Program-made: the position numbers and the translations under genes
The notes under the pieces: model-generated
Told to the model about the DNA's origin: nothing
Database searches by the model: none
The model's input: the letters and a program-made list of their open reading frames with translations, nothing else
Origin: Nevskia soli DSM 19509
Lineage (GTDB): Bacteria; Pseudomonadota; Gammaproteobacteria; Nevskiales; Nevskiaceae
Assembly (NCBI RefSeq): GCF_000711955.1
Contig: NZ_JONR01000021.1
Coordinates: 41,118-105,117, forward strand
Length of the DNA: 64,000 nucleotides
Direction: 5' to 3'
Part shown: positions 50,700 to 59,321 of the stretch, one piece after another
Layout of the letters: every line of letters starts with the position of its first letter
How positions within the stretch are numbered: the first letter of the stretch is position 1

Positions 50700-50894
50700 C
50701 ACCGGCGCTTCCTCGTTTATTGATGTGATGTTGCGTCGGGCGCAGCCGCGCCGGACACCCCTGATCTGGGCTCTAGCAGACTCCGCCGGACCCGCTAAAG
50801 TCAAGTGCGCGGGCGGCGCTCCGGCTCATCCAAAAGGGCCCCGGCCACGTAAATCAGGGAGCAATGATGAAACTCACCTCACCGCGGCTGCGCC

Positions 50895-51674
50895 ATGTCG
50901 CTGTTTAGCACGATACTGATCGGCTGCGTCAGCCTGATGACCGTGTTCGCCCTGGTCTGGCTGGTGCAGCTGCGCACCCGCAACGCCGGCCTGATCGATG
51001 CGGTGTGGGCCTGGACGCTGGGCCTGTTGGCGGTCTGGTATGCCTGCCGCGGCCCGGCGCTGGTGCAGCTGCGCCTGCTGCTGGCCCTGCTCGGCGGCGT
51101 CTGGGGTCTGCGCCTGGGCATCCATCTGCTGTTGCGCAACCACGGCAAGCCGGAAGACGGCCGCTACCGCCGCTTCCGCCAGCAATGGGGTGCGGCTGCC
51201 GATCGCAATATGTTCTGGTTCTTCCAGTTCCAGGTGCTGTTCTCGATGTTGCTGTCGCTCAGCTTCGCCGTGGTGGCCTGGAGTCCCGCCGAGCCCGGCA
51301 GCCTGTGCACCGCCGCCGCCATGCTGGTCTGGCTGCTGTCGGTGGCCGGGGAAGGCGTGGCGGACTGGCAGCTGGAGCAGTTCAGGCGGGATCCCGCCAG
51401 CCGCGGCCAGGTGTGCCGGCGCGGGCTCTGGTACTACTCGCGTCACCCCAATTATTTCTTCGAATGCCTGCACTGGCTGGTCTACGTCCTGCTGGCGGCG
51501 GGCAGCGCCTGGTGGTGGCTGACGCTGGCGGCGCCGCTGGTCATGGCCTTCCTCCTGCTCAAGCTGTCCGGCGTGCCGCTGACCGAGGCGCAGAGCGCGC
51601 GCAGCCGGCCCGGCTATGCCGACTACATCCGCAGCACCAGCATGCTCATTCCCTGGCCGCCAAAAAAGCAGTGA
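50895..51674 (+). CDS. DUF1295 family membrane enzyme (steroid 5-alpha-reductase-like fold)
   Basis: A 259-aa integral membrane protein with about six helices. The DUF1295 signature is clear: RNAGLIDAVWAWTLGLLAVW, RLGIHLLLRNHGKPEDGRYR, FWFFQFQVLFSMLLSL, GLWYYSRHPNYFFECLHWLV and the C-terminal RPGYADYIRSTSMLIPW. Relatives are reductases or isoprenylcysteine-methyltransferase-like proteins. Many occur beside cyclopropane-synthase-like genes, as here, which suggests a part in modifying lipid acyl chains. A short leader frame (MMKLTSPRLRHVAV) with its own ribosome-binding site overlaps the start. Confidence 0.87.
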   Translation: MSLFSTILIGCVSLMTVFALVWLVQLRTRNAGLIDAVWAWTLGLLAVWYACRGPALVQLRLLLALLGGVWGLRLGIHLLLRNHGKPEDGRYRRFRQQWGAAADRNMFWFFQFQVLFSMLLSLSFAVVAWSPAEPGSLCTAAAMLVWLLSVAGEGVADWQLEQFRRDPASRGQVCRRGLWYYSRHPNYFFECLHWLVYVLLAAGSAWWWLTLAAPLVMAFLLLKLSGVPLTEAQSARSRPGYADYIRSTSMLIPWPPKKQ

Positions 51675-51785
51675 CCAGTGGTTAGTGGTCAGTGACTGGT
51701 TTGCTCCCGATCTGCGCTTCCATTCCTTTTGCAGCCTCAATTTCCGCTTCCGTACTGGCCACTAATCACTAGTCACTAACCACTC
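51675..51785. repeat. Imperfect inverted repeat (AGTGGTTAGTG/CACTAACCACT)
   Basis: The gap between the DUF1295 gene and the cyclopropane-synthase-like gene is bounded by CCAGTGGTTAGTGGTCAGTG on the left and CACTAGTCACTAACCACTC on the right, the latter ending at the ATG. The sequence is quasi-repetitive (GTGGTTAGTGGTCAGTGACT). Such ACTAACCACT repeats recur in many proteobacterial intergenic regions. It could form a long stem over the downstream ribosome-binding region. Confidence 0.7.
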
Positions 51786-52838
51786 ATGAATATCATCGAC
51801 CTGTGCGAACGTGGTTACATCCCCGACCCCCTGGCCCGGGCCGGCATGCGCAGCCTGATGCGTCGGCGCCTGGCGGACGAGGCCAATCACGACGGCGAAG
51901 TGCGTTCGCAGCGCTTCAACCGCTTTCTCGACGAGTTGCGCGCCAGCCCCATCGCGGTCGAGACCGGGGCCGCCAACGAGCAGCACTACGAGGTGCCGGC
52001 CGAGTTCTTCCATCTGCACCTGGGGCCGCGCCTGAAGTATTCCTGCTGCCTCTATCCCACGGGCCGGGAGACACTGGCGCAGGCCGGGGAAGCCATGTTG
52101 TCGCTCTACGCCGAGCGCGCCGGCCTGCGCGATGGCATGCGCATCCTCGACCTGGGCTGCGGCTGGGGCTCGCTGTCGCTGTGGCTGGCCGAGAAGTATC
52201 CGAACTCGCACGTCATCGGCCTGTCGAACTCCCATGGCCAGCGCGAATTCATCCGGCAACGCGCAGCGGAGCGCGGCTTCGACAATCTTACCGTCCTCAC
52301 CGGCAACGTCGTCGACTTCGATTTCCCCGCGCAGGACGTGGCGGCGGGATTCGACCGCGTCATGTCGATCGAGATGTTCGAGCACATGAAGAACTACGGC
52401 CTGCTGCTGGCGAAAATCGCGCGTTGGCTCAAGCCGGACGGGCGCCTGTTCGTGCACATCTTCGCGCACCGCCTGCTGGCCTATCACTTCGAGGTGCAGG
52501 GACGGAGCGACTGGATGTCGCAACACTTCTTTACCGGCGGCACCATGCCTTCGGAGAATCTGCTGCTCAATTTCCAGGATGATCTGTCACTGGAGCGGCA
52601 ATGGTGGGTCGGCGGTCGACACTACGAGAAGACTTCCAACCATTGGCTGCAGGGCATGGACGCGCAGAAGGACGCCATCATGAGCGTGTTCCGCGCCGGC
52701 TACGGGGAGGCGCTGGCGCCGATCTGGTTCCAGCGCTGGCGCATGTTCTACATGGCTGTGGCGGAACTGTTCGGCTACGCTGGCGGCAACGAGTGGGGGG
52801 TGGCGCATTATCTGTTCGCGCCGCGCGCGGCACGTTGA
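51786..52838 (+). CDS. cyclopropane-fatty-acyl-phospholipid synthase-like methyltransferase
   Basis: SAM-dependent lipid methyltransferase of the Cfa/mycolic-acid cyclopropane synthase superfamily. Features: NEQHYEVPAEFFHLHLGPRL (substrate entry), YSCCLYPTG, the SAM motif LDLGCGWGSLSLWLAEKYPN near residue 122, and MSIEMFEHMKNYGLLLAKIA. It lacks the N-terminal extension of E. coli Cfa and is 350 aa. It sits between a DUF1295 enzyme and a secreted protein gene, so it probably methylates or cyclopropanates membrane acyl chains together with them. No clear ribosome-binding site precedes the ATG, which directly follows an inverted repeat. Confidence 0.88.
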   Translation: MNIIDLCERGYIPDPLARAGMRSLMRRRLADEANHDGEVRSQRFNRFLDELRASPIAVETGAANEQHYEVPAEFFHLHLGPRLKYSCCLYPTGRETLAQAGEAMLSLYAERAGLRDGMRILDLGCGWGSLSLWLAEKYPNSHVIGLSNSHGQREFIRQRAAERGFDNLTVLTGNVVDFDFPAQDVAAGFDRVMSIEMFEHMKNYGLLLAKIARWLKPDGRLFVHIFAHRLLAYHFEVQGRSDWMSQHFFTGGTMPSENLLLNFQDDLSLERQWWVGGRHYEKTSNHWLQGMDAQKDAIMSVFRAGYGEALAPIWFQRWRMFYMAVAELFGYAGGNEWGVAHYLFAPRAAR

Positions 52839-52875
52839 GATCTACAGGGACTGGTTTTTCCAACACGGACCTCGC

Positions 52876-53625
52876 ATGGAACGCATCGCCTTGTCTGCAC
52901 TCGTCTTGTTCGTCGCCGGCGCCGCCCAGGCCGAGACCCAGGTCGAGCGCTTCTACGGCTACGCCTACGATCTGGCCAGCGGCAAATACCTCTACACCGA
53001 GGTCTACCGCGAGGAGATCGAGCAGGACCGCTGGATCAGCGGCCATACCAGCTACTACGCCGCCGACGGCAAACGACTCGGCGAGAAGACTCTCAGCTTC
53101 GCCGCCAACCCCTATATCCCGGTCTATACCCTGAGCCTGCCCGGCTACGGTTATTCGGAAGGCATCAGCAAGGTCGGGCCGGACGGCGTACAGATGTTCA
53201 AGGAAACGCCGGAAAAAGGCCGGCAGACCGGCACCGCCGCGAAGGTCGGCAACATGGCCGCCGACAGCGGCTTCCACAGCTACCTATACGACCATATGCC
53301 GGAGCTGGCGGCCGGCCAGACCATCAAGTTCCAGTTCGCCGTCGCCGGGCAGCTCGACAGCTACGCGTTCCGTGCGCGCAAGGTCGGCGATATCCGCTTC
53401 GAGGGCAAGGCGGCGATCCAGCTCAAGGTCGATCCGGATTCCCTGCTGCGCTACCTGGTCGATCCGCTGATCCTTACATATGACCCACAGACGCGGCGCC
53501 TGCTGGAATATCGCGGAATTTCGAATGTTATAAACCCCTCCACCGGCAGGCCGTACAATGCGCGTATTGCCTACTACTCGAAGCCGCCGGACGATGCGCC
53601 TAAAAACCTGCCGCCGCTGGACTGA
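52876..53625 (+). CDS. Secreted protein of unknown function in a lipid-modification cluster
   Basis: A 249-aa exported protein with a signal peptide (MERIALSALVLFVAGAAQA). The mature part is rich in beta strands and aromatic residues: RFYGYAYDLASGKYLYTEVY, SGHTSYYAADGKRLGEK, TAAKVGNMAADSGFHSYLYD and LTYDPQTRRLLEYRGISNV. I do not recognise the family. It resembles periplasmic lipid-binding or DUF3108-like proteins only in general layout. It follows the cyclopropane-synthase-like gene after 37 bp and overlaps the start of the thioredoxin-TPR gene, so a single operon is likely. Confidence 0.72.
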   Translation: MERIALSALVLFVAGAAQAETQVERFYGYAYDLASGKYLYTEVYREEIEQDRWISGHTSYYAADGKRLGEKTLSFAANPYIPVYTLSLPGYGYSEGISKVGPDGVQMFKETPEKGRQTGTAAKVGNMAADSGFHSYLYDHMPELAAGQTIKFQFAVAGQLDSYAFRARKVGDIRFEGKAAIQLKVDPDSLLRYLVDPLILTYDPQTRRLLEYRGISNVINPSTGRPYNARIAYYSKPPDDAPKNLPPLD

Positions 53626-54931
53626 ACGAGCTCTGGGGCTCGCCGCATCTTCTCTCCTGTTGCTGGCCGGTGCGGCCCGTGCCGACGCCTGGCAGCCGCC
53701 GCTCGACGAGGCCCTCAAGCAGGCCGCCTCGAAACATGCGCCGATCCTGGTGGAATTCCACGCGCCCTGGTGCTACTCCTGTTACTACATGGCGCACAAC
53801 GTGCTCAACGGCCCCGAGTGGGACAAGGTCAAGCGCGAAGCGGTGGTGGTGGATCTCGATGCCGACGCCCCGGAAGGCAACTACTGGGAACAGCGCCTGG
53901 CGGTGAAGGCCCTGCCCAGTTACGTCGTGCTCAACGAGACCGGCGACGAACTGGGCCGCATCCTGGCCGAGCAGACGCGCCCCGATTTCTATCGCCAGCT
54001 CGACGCCATCATGGCGCGCACCACCTCGCTCGAGGCCTTGCGCGGGAAGGTCAGGGACGGCAGCCCGGCTTCGCTGAAGGCCGCCCACGAGGTGCTCAAG
54101 GCCTACCACGCCCGCAACGATGCACAGGGAGGACTCGCCTGGCGCGATGCCCTGCCGCAGTCCGCGCAGACGGCGCTGGACAAGGATGCGCGCGCCAGGC
54201 TGTGGACTGCCCGCCTGCAGCTGATGCAGGCCAGCCAGAACAAGAATGCCACGCAATGCGCGGCGCTGGCGCCGTCGGTGCTGTCCGGCGAGCTCGGCTG
54301 CGATCGCGCCTACGAACTGGACCGCGTGATGGCCTGCACCGCGAGCCTGCCGGAAGCCGACAAGACCCGCTTGCTGGCCGCGCAGAAGCCGCTGATGACC
54401 CGCCAGCTCTATGCGCAGGTGTTCGTCACCCATCCCAGCTGCGCCGATGCGCGCAGCGTGGTGCTGACCACCGCCGACCTGGACGATACCCTCAAGTATC
54501 CACAGGCCACCGACGATGTGCTCGAACACGCCATTGCCGACGCCAAGCAGCGCCTGGGCGGCAACCTGAAAAAGGACCGCAACCTCGCCGACAACCTGCG
54601 CGTGTTTCTCGACCGCGCCGGCAAGACCGATGAGCTCACCCTGCTGTATCCCAAGCTGATCGCCGCCTACCCCGACGATTACGTCTACTACTACCGCTTC
54701 GGCAAAAGCCTGATCGCGCGCGGCCAGTATCAGCAGGCGCTGATCTACCTGCAACAGGCCGCGCCGAAAGCCTACGGCGTCAACCGCCTGAATGTGGCCG
54801 AGCAACAGGCCCAGGCCCTGCTCAAGCTCAACCGGCCCGACGATGCCAGACAGGCTGTGGCCGACGCGCTCAAGGCCAATGGTCCGTGGTTTCCGGAGCA
54901 GGCGGCCAAGCTGAAGGCACTGGTGCAGTGA
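53594..54931 (+). CDS. Periplasmic thioredoxin-fold protein with TPR-like C-terminus
   Basis: A 445-aa exported protein. The signal (LGLAASSLLLLAGAARA) is followed by a thioredoxin domain with active site PWCYSCYYM near residue 58 and a cis-Pro in ALPSYVVL. The C-terminal 250 residues are helical, contain additional cysteines and end with TPR-like repeats (LIARGQYQQALIYLQQAAPK, LKLNRPDDARQAVADALKAN). The start at 53594 lies inside the previous gene and is the first methionine near the signal. A start at 53558 would add 12 residues. It probably handles disulfides of an envelope protein, perhaps the secreted partner. Confidence 0.8.
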   Translation: MRLKTCRRWTERALGLAASSLLLLAGAARADAWQPPLDEALKQAASKHAPILVEFHAPWCYSCYYMAHNVLNGPEWDKVKREAVVVDLDADAPEGNYWEQRLAVKALPSYVVLNETGDELGRILAEQTRPDFYRQLDAIMARTTSLEALRGKVRDGSPASLKAAHEVLKAYHARNDAQGGLAWRDALPQSAQTALDKDARARLWTARLQLMQASQNKNATQCAALAPSVLSGELGCDRAYELDRVMACTASLPEADKTRLLAAQKPLMTRQLYAQVFVTHPSCADARSVVLTTADLDDTLKYPQATDDVLEHAIADAKQRLGGNLKKDRNLADNLRVFLDRAGKTDELTLLYPKLIAAYPDDYVYYYRFGKSLIARGQYQQALIYLQQAAPKAYGVNRLNVAEQQAQALLKLNRPDDARQAVADALKANGPWFPEQAAKLKALVQ

Positions 54932-54975
54932 TGTACGTCCTGTACAAGAACGCGCGAAAATGTACGTCCTGTACA
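54932..54975. promoter_or_regulatory. Two tandem TGTAC-N5-GTACA dyads upstream of purU
   Basis: TGTACGTCCTGTACA occurs at 54932-54946 and again at 54961-54975, 29 bp apart, each followed by AAG(A/C)ACGCG. The spacing of about three helix turns and the dyad symmetry resemble tandem operators. They lie between the thioredoxin-TPR gene stop and the purU start (55031). Confidence 0.5.
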
Positions 54976-55030
54976 AGCACGCGTCGTCCATGACGCGACT
55001 CTCAAAACAAGCTCAAGAGCACAAAAGTTC

Positions 55031-55897
55031 GTGGCTAACGAATCCTTCGCCCGCCTGCTGATCCGCTGCGCCGACCAGCCCGGCATCGTCGCCGCCGTCA
55101 CCAGCTTCCTGTTCCAGCACGGCGCCAACATCACCGAACTGGACCAGCACTCCACCGATCCCATCGGCGGCAAATTCTTCATGCGCCTGGAATTCCAGAC
55201 GCCGAAGCTGGATCTGTCGCGCCAGGCCCTGGAGCAGGCCTTCGCCGAGGCTGCCGGCCGACGCTACAACATGGATTGGCACATCAGCTATGCCGCCGAC
55301 CGGCCGCGCATGGCGGTGCTGGTTTCGGCGCATGATCATGCCGCGCTGGAACTGCTGTGGCGCTGGCAGCGCGGCGAGTTGCTGGTGGACATTCCCTGCG
55401 TCATCTCCAACCACGACACGCTGCGCGCCGCGGTGGAAGGTTTCGGCATTCCGTTCCATCACGTGCCGCAGAATACGGCGGAGCAGCGCGCCGAGGCCGA
55501 AACGCGGATGCTGGAACTGCTGGGCGAGGATGCCGACTTCCTGGTGCTGGCCCGCTACATGCGCATCCTCGGGCCGGCCTTCGTGGCGCGCTACCCGAAC
55601 CGCATCATCAACATCCATCACTCCTTCCTGCCGGCCTTCGTCGGTGCCGATCCCTATCGCCAGGCCTACGAGCGCGGCGTCAAGATCATCGGCGCCACCG
55701 CGCACTACGTGACGGCCGACCTGGACCAGGGGCCGATCATCTCGCAGGGTACGGCGCATGTTTCGCACAGCGACGAGATCGACGATCTGCGCAGGCTGGG
55801 GCGCGATCTGGAACGGCAGGTGCTGGCGCGGGCGGTGCGCTGGCATGTCGAGGATCGCATCATCGTCGATGGCAACAAGACCATCGTCTTCGATTGA
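55031..55897 (+). CDS. purU: formyltetrahydrofolate deformylase PurU
   Basis: Hydrolyses 10-formyl-THF to formate and THF, balancing one-carbon pools. The N-terminal ACT domain (residues 1-85: LIRCADQPGIVAAVTSFLFQ, HGANITELDQHS) is followed by a formyltransferase-fold domain with SNHDTLR, INIHHSFLPAFVGADPY and VTADLDQGPIISQ, containing the Asn-His-Asp catalytic set. It starts with GTG. Length (288 aa) is normal. Two tandem dyads lie about 55-100 bp upstream. Confidence 0.95.
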   Translation: MANESFARLLIRCADQPGIVAAVTSFLFQHGANITELDQHSTDPIGGKFFMRLEFQTPKLDLSRQALEQAFAEAAGRRYNMDWHISYAADRPRMAVLVSAHDHAALELLWRWQRGELLVDIPCVISNHDTLRAAVEGFGIPFHHVPQNTAEQRAEAETRMLELLGEDADFLVLARYMRILGPAFVARYPNRIINIHHSFLPAFVGADPYRQAYERGVKIIGATAHYVTADLDQGPIISQGTAHVSHSDEIDDLRRLGRDLERQVLARAVRWHVEDRIIVDGNKTIVFD

Positions 55898-56246
55898 GCG
55901 GTTGCGGGATGTTCCCCGCTCTCTATGGAGTGGGGCGGGCTGAGGGGCCGCTTTTCGCCTGACTGGGCACACCCTACGTTCGCTCCGAGTGCCCGCGAAG
56001 CGGGTGTGCTTTTCCGAATGTCCCGAGTGAATCGCGAAGCGATTTGTATCGAGGGAGCGGCCAAGCACGGACCCATGCCCCTTCGTCATTCCGGCGAAAG
56101 CCGGAATCCGGGAGCCCCATACGTCCAACCCGGAAACAGCGCCTTGCCGCCCGGCGTCCTCAGCCGTACCGTCGCGGCGCCGCGGCCAAACTAAAGCGCC
56201 GGGGCTTCGTGCAACAATTCCTCAATACCTGCATCGAGAGTCCCCC
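55898..56246. repeat. Gene-free gap with composite REP-like copy 8
   Basis: Positions 55978-56060 carry CGTTCGCTCCGAGTGCCCGC, GAAGCGGG, a bridging TGTGCTTTTCCGAATGTCCC, and a second half with GAATCGC-GAA-GCGATTT and GTATCGAGGGAG. A CGTCATTCCGGCGAAAGCCG hairpin of a common proteobacterial repeat type follows near 56084-56110. No gene is visible. The last ~40 bases should contain the promoter of the hydrolase gene. Confidence 0.75.
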
Positions 56247-57182
56247 GTGCCCCAAGCCCAAGCCAACGGCATCCAGATCGAGTACGAGACCTTCGGCAAG
56301 GCGACCGATCCGGCCATCCTGTTGATCATGGGCCTGGGCGGTCAGCTGCTGTTGTGGCCGGAGGCGCTGTGCGAGGCGCTGGCCCAGGGTGGCTTTTATG
56401 TGATCCGTTATGACAACCGCGATGTCGGGCTGTCGAGCAAGATCGACAGCGCGGGCAAGCCGGATCTGACGCGCGCGGCTCTCCGTTACATGCTGCGGCT
56501 GCCGATCAAGGCCGGCTACGGGTTGGAAGACATGGCGGCGGATGCCGTCGGGCTGCTCGATGCGTTGCAGATCCGGCGCGCGCATATCGTCGGCCTGTCG
56601 ATGGGGGGCATGATCGGTCAGATCCTGACGGCCCGGCATGCGGAGCGGGTGAGCAGTTTCACGGCCATCATGACCACCAGCGGCAATCCGTGGCTGCCGC
56701 AGCCCAGTTTCAAGCTGCGGATGCGGCTGACGCGGCGGCCGAAGCACACCAGCCGCGAGTCGCTGGTGCAGCACTCGATGAATACCTGGAAGCTGATCGG
56801 CAGCCCGGGCTACCCGACCGACGACGCGACCTTGCGGGCCATGGTCGAGCGCGACCAGAAACGCAGCCTGTACCCGCGCGGCATGGCGCGGCAGACGCTG
56901 GCGATCATGGCGGCGAAGAGCCGTTTGCCGCTACTCAAGCGGATCGCCGCGCCGACGCTGGTGATCCACGGCGAGGCCGATCCCCTGGTGCCGGTGGCGG
57001 CGGGGCGCGAACTGGGCCGGCTGATTCCCGGCGCCAGGCTGGAGATCATTCCCGGGATGGGGCACGACCTGCCGGCGCCGCTGCTGCCGCGAATCGGCAA
57101 GCTGATCCTGGATCATGTGCAGGCGGTGGAAGGCAGCGCGCGGGCCAATTTCCAGGGAAAACCGCAGGCCACCCCGGCCTGA
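56247..57182 (+). CDS. alpha/beta hydrolase
   Basis: A 311-aa cytoplasmic alpha/beta-hydrolase. Catalytic triad: Ser in GLSMGG near residue 118, Asp in GEADPLVPV near 245 and His in IPGMGHDLP near 272. The oxyanion loop is MGLGGQLLLW, and YDNRDVGLSS matches the RDxGxS block of esterase/AclR-type relatives (family with epoxide-hydrolase-like members). It starts with GTG preceded by GAGAGTCCCCC, without a clear Shine-Dalgarno. Substrate unknown. Confidence 0.88.
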   Translation: MPQAQANGIQIEYETFGKATDPAILLIMGLGGQLLLWPEALCEALAQGGFYVIRYDNRDVGLSSKIDSAGKPDLTRAALRYMLRLPIKAGYGLEDMAADAVGLLDALQIRRAHIVGLSMGGMIGQILTARHAERVSSFTAIMTTSGNPWLPQPSFKLRMRLTRRPKHTSRESLVQHSMNTWKLIGSPGYPTDDATLRAMVERDQKRSLYPRGMARQTLAIMAAKSRLPLLKRIAAPTLVIHGEADPLVPVAAGRELGRLIPGARLEIIPGMGHDLPAPLLPRIGKLILDHVQAVEGSARANFQGKPQATPA

Positions 57183-57210
57183 CGCTCCAGTCAGCCCGGG
57201 CGGAGCGGCT

Positions 57211-57693
57211 TCAGGCCTTCTTCTTGCGGCTCTTCGGCTTGAGCAGGGTGCCGGTGCACTGCGGCGAGCCGCAGCGGCAGGCCCAGAGCTGCTTCAGGCG
57301 CGGCGTATAGCGCACTTCCAGCTCGATGCCGTAGTCGTAGGTCAGCTCTTCGCCGGCCTTGACCGGGCGCAGCGTCTCGATGAACAGGCGGTCCCGCGCC
57401 GGGTCGCCGTCCTTGCTTTCCCACAGCATCGGCTCGCAGTTCGGGTCGCAGCTGTGGTTGATCCAGCGCGCCGAATTGCCGCCTTCGGTGCCGTCGATGA
57501 CGTAGGTATCGTTGAGCACGAACAGGAAGGTGTGGCCGGTCTCGACGTTATCGCAGTAGCGGCGGTCGGCCACCGCGTGGCGCAGCAGCTTGCCGCGATA
57601 TTCGATCAGGCTCTTGCCTGCCGGGAGGTCGGTGGCGGCGAACACGCCATTGCCGTGGATGGGGGAGCGGCGGACAAGGATCGAACGGGACAT
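57211..57693 (-). CDS. SET-domain protein with post-SET motif (putative lysine methyltransferase) 2
   Basis: A 160-aa protein with complete SET hallmarks: RRSPIHGNGVFAATDLPAGK, ARWINHSCDPNCEP (NHSC cofactor motif), AGEELTYDYGIELE and a cysteine-rich post-SET CRCGSPQCTGTLL, ending in a basic KPKSRKKKA tail. This arrangement is like eukaryotic histone methyltransferases and also occurs in bacterial SET proteins of Xanthomonads, Bordetella and Chlamydia. The ATG at 57693 (MSRSILVRR) is preferred; the upstream extension lacks a motif. Substrates may include DNA-binding proteins, but none is indicated here. Confidence 0.9.
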   Translation of the reverse strand: MSRSILVRRSPIHGNGVFAATDLPAGKSLIEYRGKLLRHAVADRRYCDNVETGHTFLFVLNDTYVIDGTEGGNSARWINHSCDPNCEPMLWESKDGDPARDRLFIETLRPVKAGEELTYDYGIELEVRYTPRLKQLWACRCGSPQCTGTLLKPKSRKKKA

Positions 57694-57791
57694 CTGCGAA
57701 CCGGAGGTGTGCGGGGTATGAAAACCGTGAAGCAATATTCTCGCCTAGTGGAGGCCGCAAGAACAGTGGTGAAAATCTGCGGTTTGGCTTT

Positions 57792-59207
57792 TCATCTCGA
57801 AAATGCCCTGGCCGGCCGGCCGCTGACACTGGCGCCGGCCTCGGCCGGCAGCCGCAGGTAGAGCAGGGCGGACCCGACGGTGATCGCGGCCAGGATGGCG
57901 AAGGCCCAGGTGAAGTCCACCGGCAGCAGGGTTGCCTCGTGACGCAGTGCCAGGCGCAGATGCAGCAGCTGCGCCGCCAGGCCCACCCCTACGCTCAAGG
58001 AGAGCTGCTGCGCGGTGCTGGAGAAGCTGGTGGCCTGGCTCATGCGCGACTCGGTGACGTCGGCGAAGGCGATGGCGTTGAGGCAGGTGAACTGCAGCGA
58101 GCTGAAGAAGCCGCTGCTCAGCATCAGGGCCACGATCAGGGCTTGCGACGCCTCCGGCCGCAGCAGGCCGCAGGCCAGCAGGTAGGCTCCCGCGATCACC
58201 GAGTTGGCGACCAGCAGGGAGCGGAAGCCGAAACGCCGCACGATCCGCGCGGCCATCAGCTTCATCAGCATGGCGCCGATGGCTCCGCCGAAGGTGAGCA
58301 GGCCGGAGCGCAGCGGCGTCATGCCGAAGCCGAGCTGCAGCAGCAGCGGCATCAGCAGGGTGAAGGCGCCGATGCCGACGCGGAACAGCGAGCCGGCGGA
58401 GATGACCACGGCGAAGGTGGGGACGCGCAGCAGCGTCAGGTCGAGGATCACCTGTGTCCGGCCGCGCGCGTACAGTGCATAGCCGCCCACCAGCAATGTG
58501 CCCGCACCCAGCATGGTCCACACCAGGGCCGGCGGCAGCACGTCCTTGCCCAGGGTTTCGAAGCCGAACACCAGCCCGGCCAGGCCGGCGCCGAGCAGGC
58601 TCCAGCCGCGCAGGTCCAGCTGCCTGGGCTCGGCTTCGCGCACCTCGGCGATGTAGCGGCTGACCAGCCAGTAGCCGAGCAGGCCGATCGGCAGGTTGAT
58701 GTAGAAGATCCAGCGCCAGGAGGCGTAGGTGGCGATCAGTCCGCCCAGCGGCGCCCCCAGCAACGGCGCCAGCAGGGCCGGCACGGTGAGGTAGGAGATC
58801 GCCGTGACCAGCTCGCTTTTCGGCACATTGCGCAGCAATACCAGGCGCCCCACCGGCACCATCATGGCGCCGCCGATGCCCTGCAGGATGCGCGCCGCCA
58901 CCAGTTCCGGCATGTTCTGCGCCGCGCCGCACAGCATCGAGCCGCAGGTGAAGACGACGATGGCGCCGCGGAACACGCGCCGTGCGCCGTAGCGGTCGGC
59001 CACCCAGCCACTGAGCGGGATGAATACGGCCAGGCTCAGCAGGTAGGCGGTGATGGCCAGGCTCAGCCGCAGCGGGTCTTCGTGGAGCGAGCGGGCGATC
59101 GGCGGCAGCGCGGTGGTGATCACCGTGGCGTCCAGGTTCTCCATGAACAGGGCGCAGGCCACGATCAGCGGGATCAGCATCGAGGGCCGCGGCAGTCCTC
59201 CGCTCAT
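57792..59207 (-). CDS. MFS drug exporter, DHA2 (EmrB/QacA) family
   Basis: A 471-aa transporter with about 14 membrane helices. DHA2 hallmarks: FMENLDATVITTALPPIARS (motif D1), PLSGWVADRYGARRVF (motif A), RILQGIGGAMMVPVGRLVLL (motif B) and LGAPLGGLIATYASWRWIFY (motif C, antiporter). Exports toxic compounds using the proton gradient; the substrate is not predictable. The ATG at 59207 has AGG six bases upstream, and a GTG twelve bases earlier is possible. No partner membrane-fusion protein is adjacent. Confidence 0.88.
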   Translation of the reverse strand: MSGGLPRPSMLIPLIVACALFMENLDATVITTALPPIARSLHEDPLRLSLAITAYLLSLAVFIPLSGWVADRYGARRVFRGAIVVFTCGSMLCGAAQNMPELVAARILQGIGGAMMVPVGRLVLLRNVPKSELVTAISYLTVPALLAPLLGAPLGGLIATYASWRWIFYINLPIGLLGYWLVSRYIAEVREAEPRQLDLRGWSLLGAGLAGLVFGFETLGKDVLPPALVWTMLGAGTLLVGGYALYARGRTQVILDLTLLRVPTFAVVISAGSLFRVGIGAFTLLMPLLLQLGFGMTPLRSGLLTFGGAIGAMLMKLMAARIVRRFGFRSLLVANSVIAGAYLLACGLLRPEASQALIVALMLSSGFFSSLQFTCLNAIAFADVTESRMSQATSFSSTAQQLSLSVGVGLAAQLLHLRLALRHEATLLPVDFTWAFAILAAITVGSALLYLRLPAEAGASVSGRPARAFSR

Positions 59208-59321
59208 GACCTGGCCCACATACTTTGCGGCGCCGCGGCGATACCGCTACAGCGGGGGTGGCGCAATGCGTTACGCTTGGGCATGCGCCTTCCCGCCGAC
59301 ACCGCAACCAGGAAACCCGTC

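Noticed and set aside
57939..59321. Plus-strand open frame running through the MFS gene into the gene at 59322
   Set aside because: Only the segment from the ATG at 59322 has a ribosome-binding site and signal peptide; the rest is antisense to the transporter.
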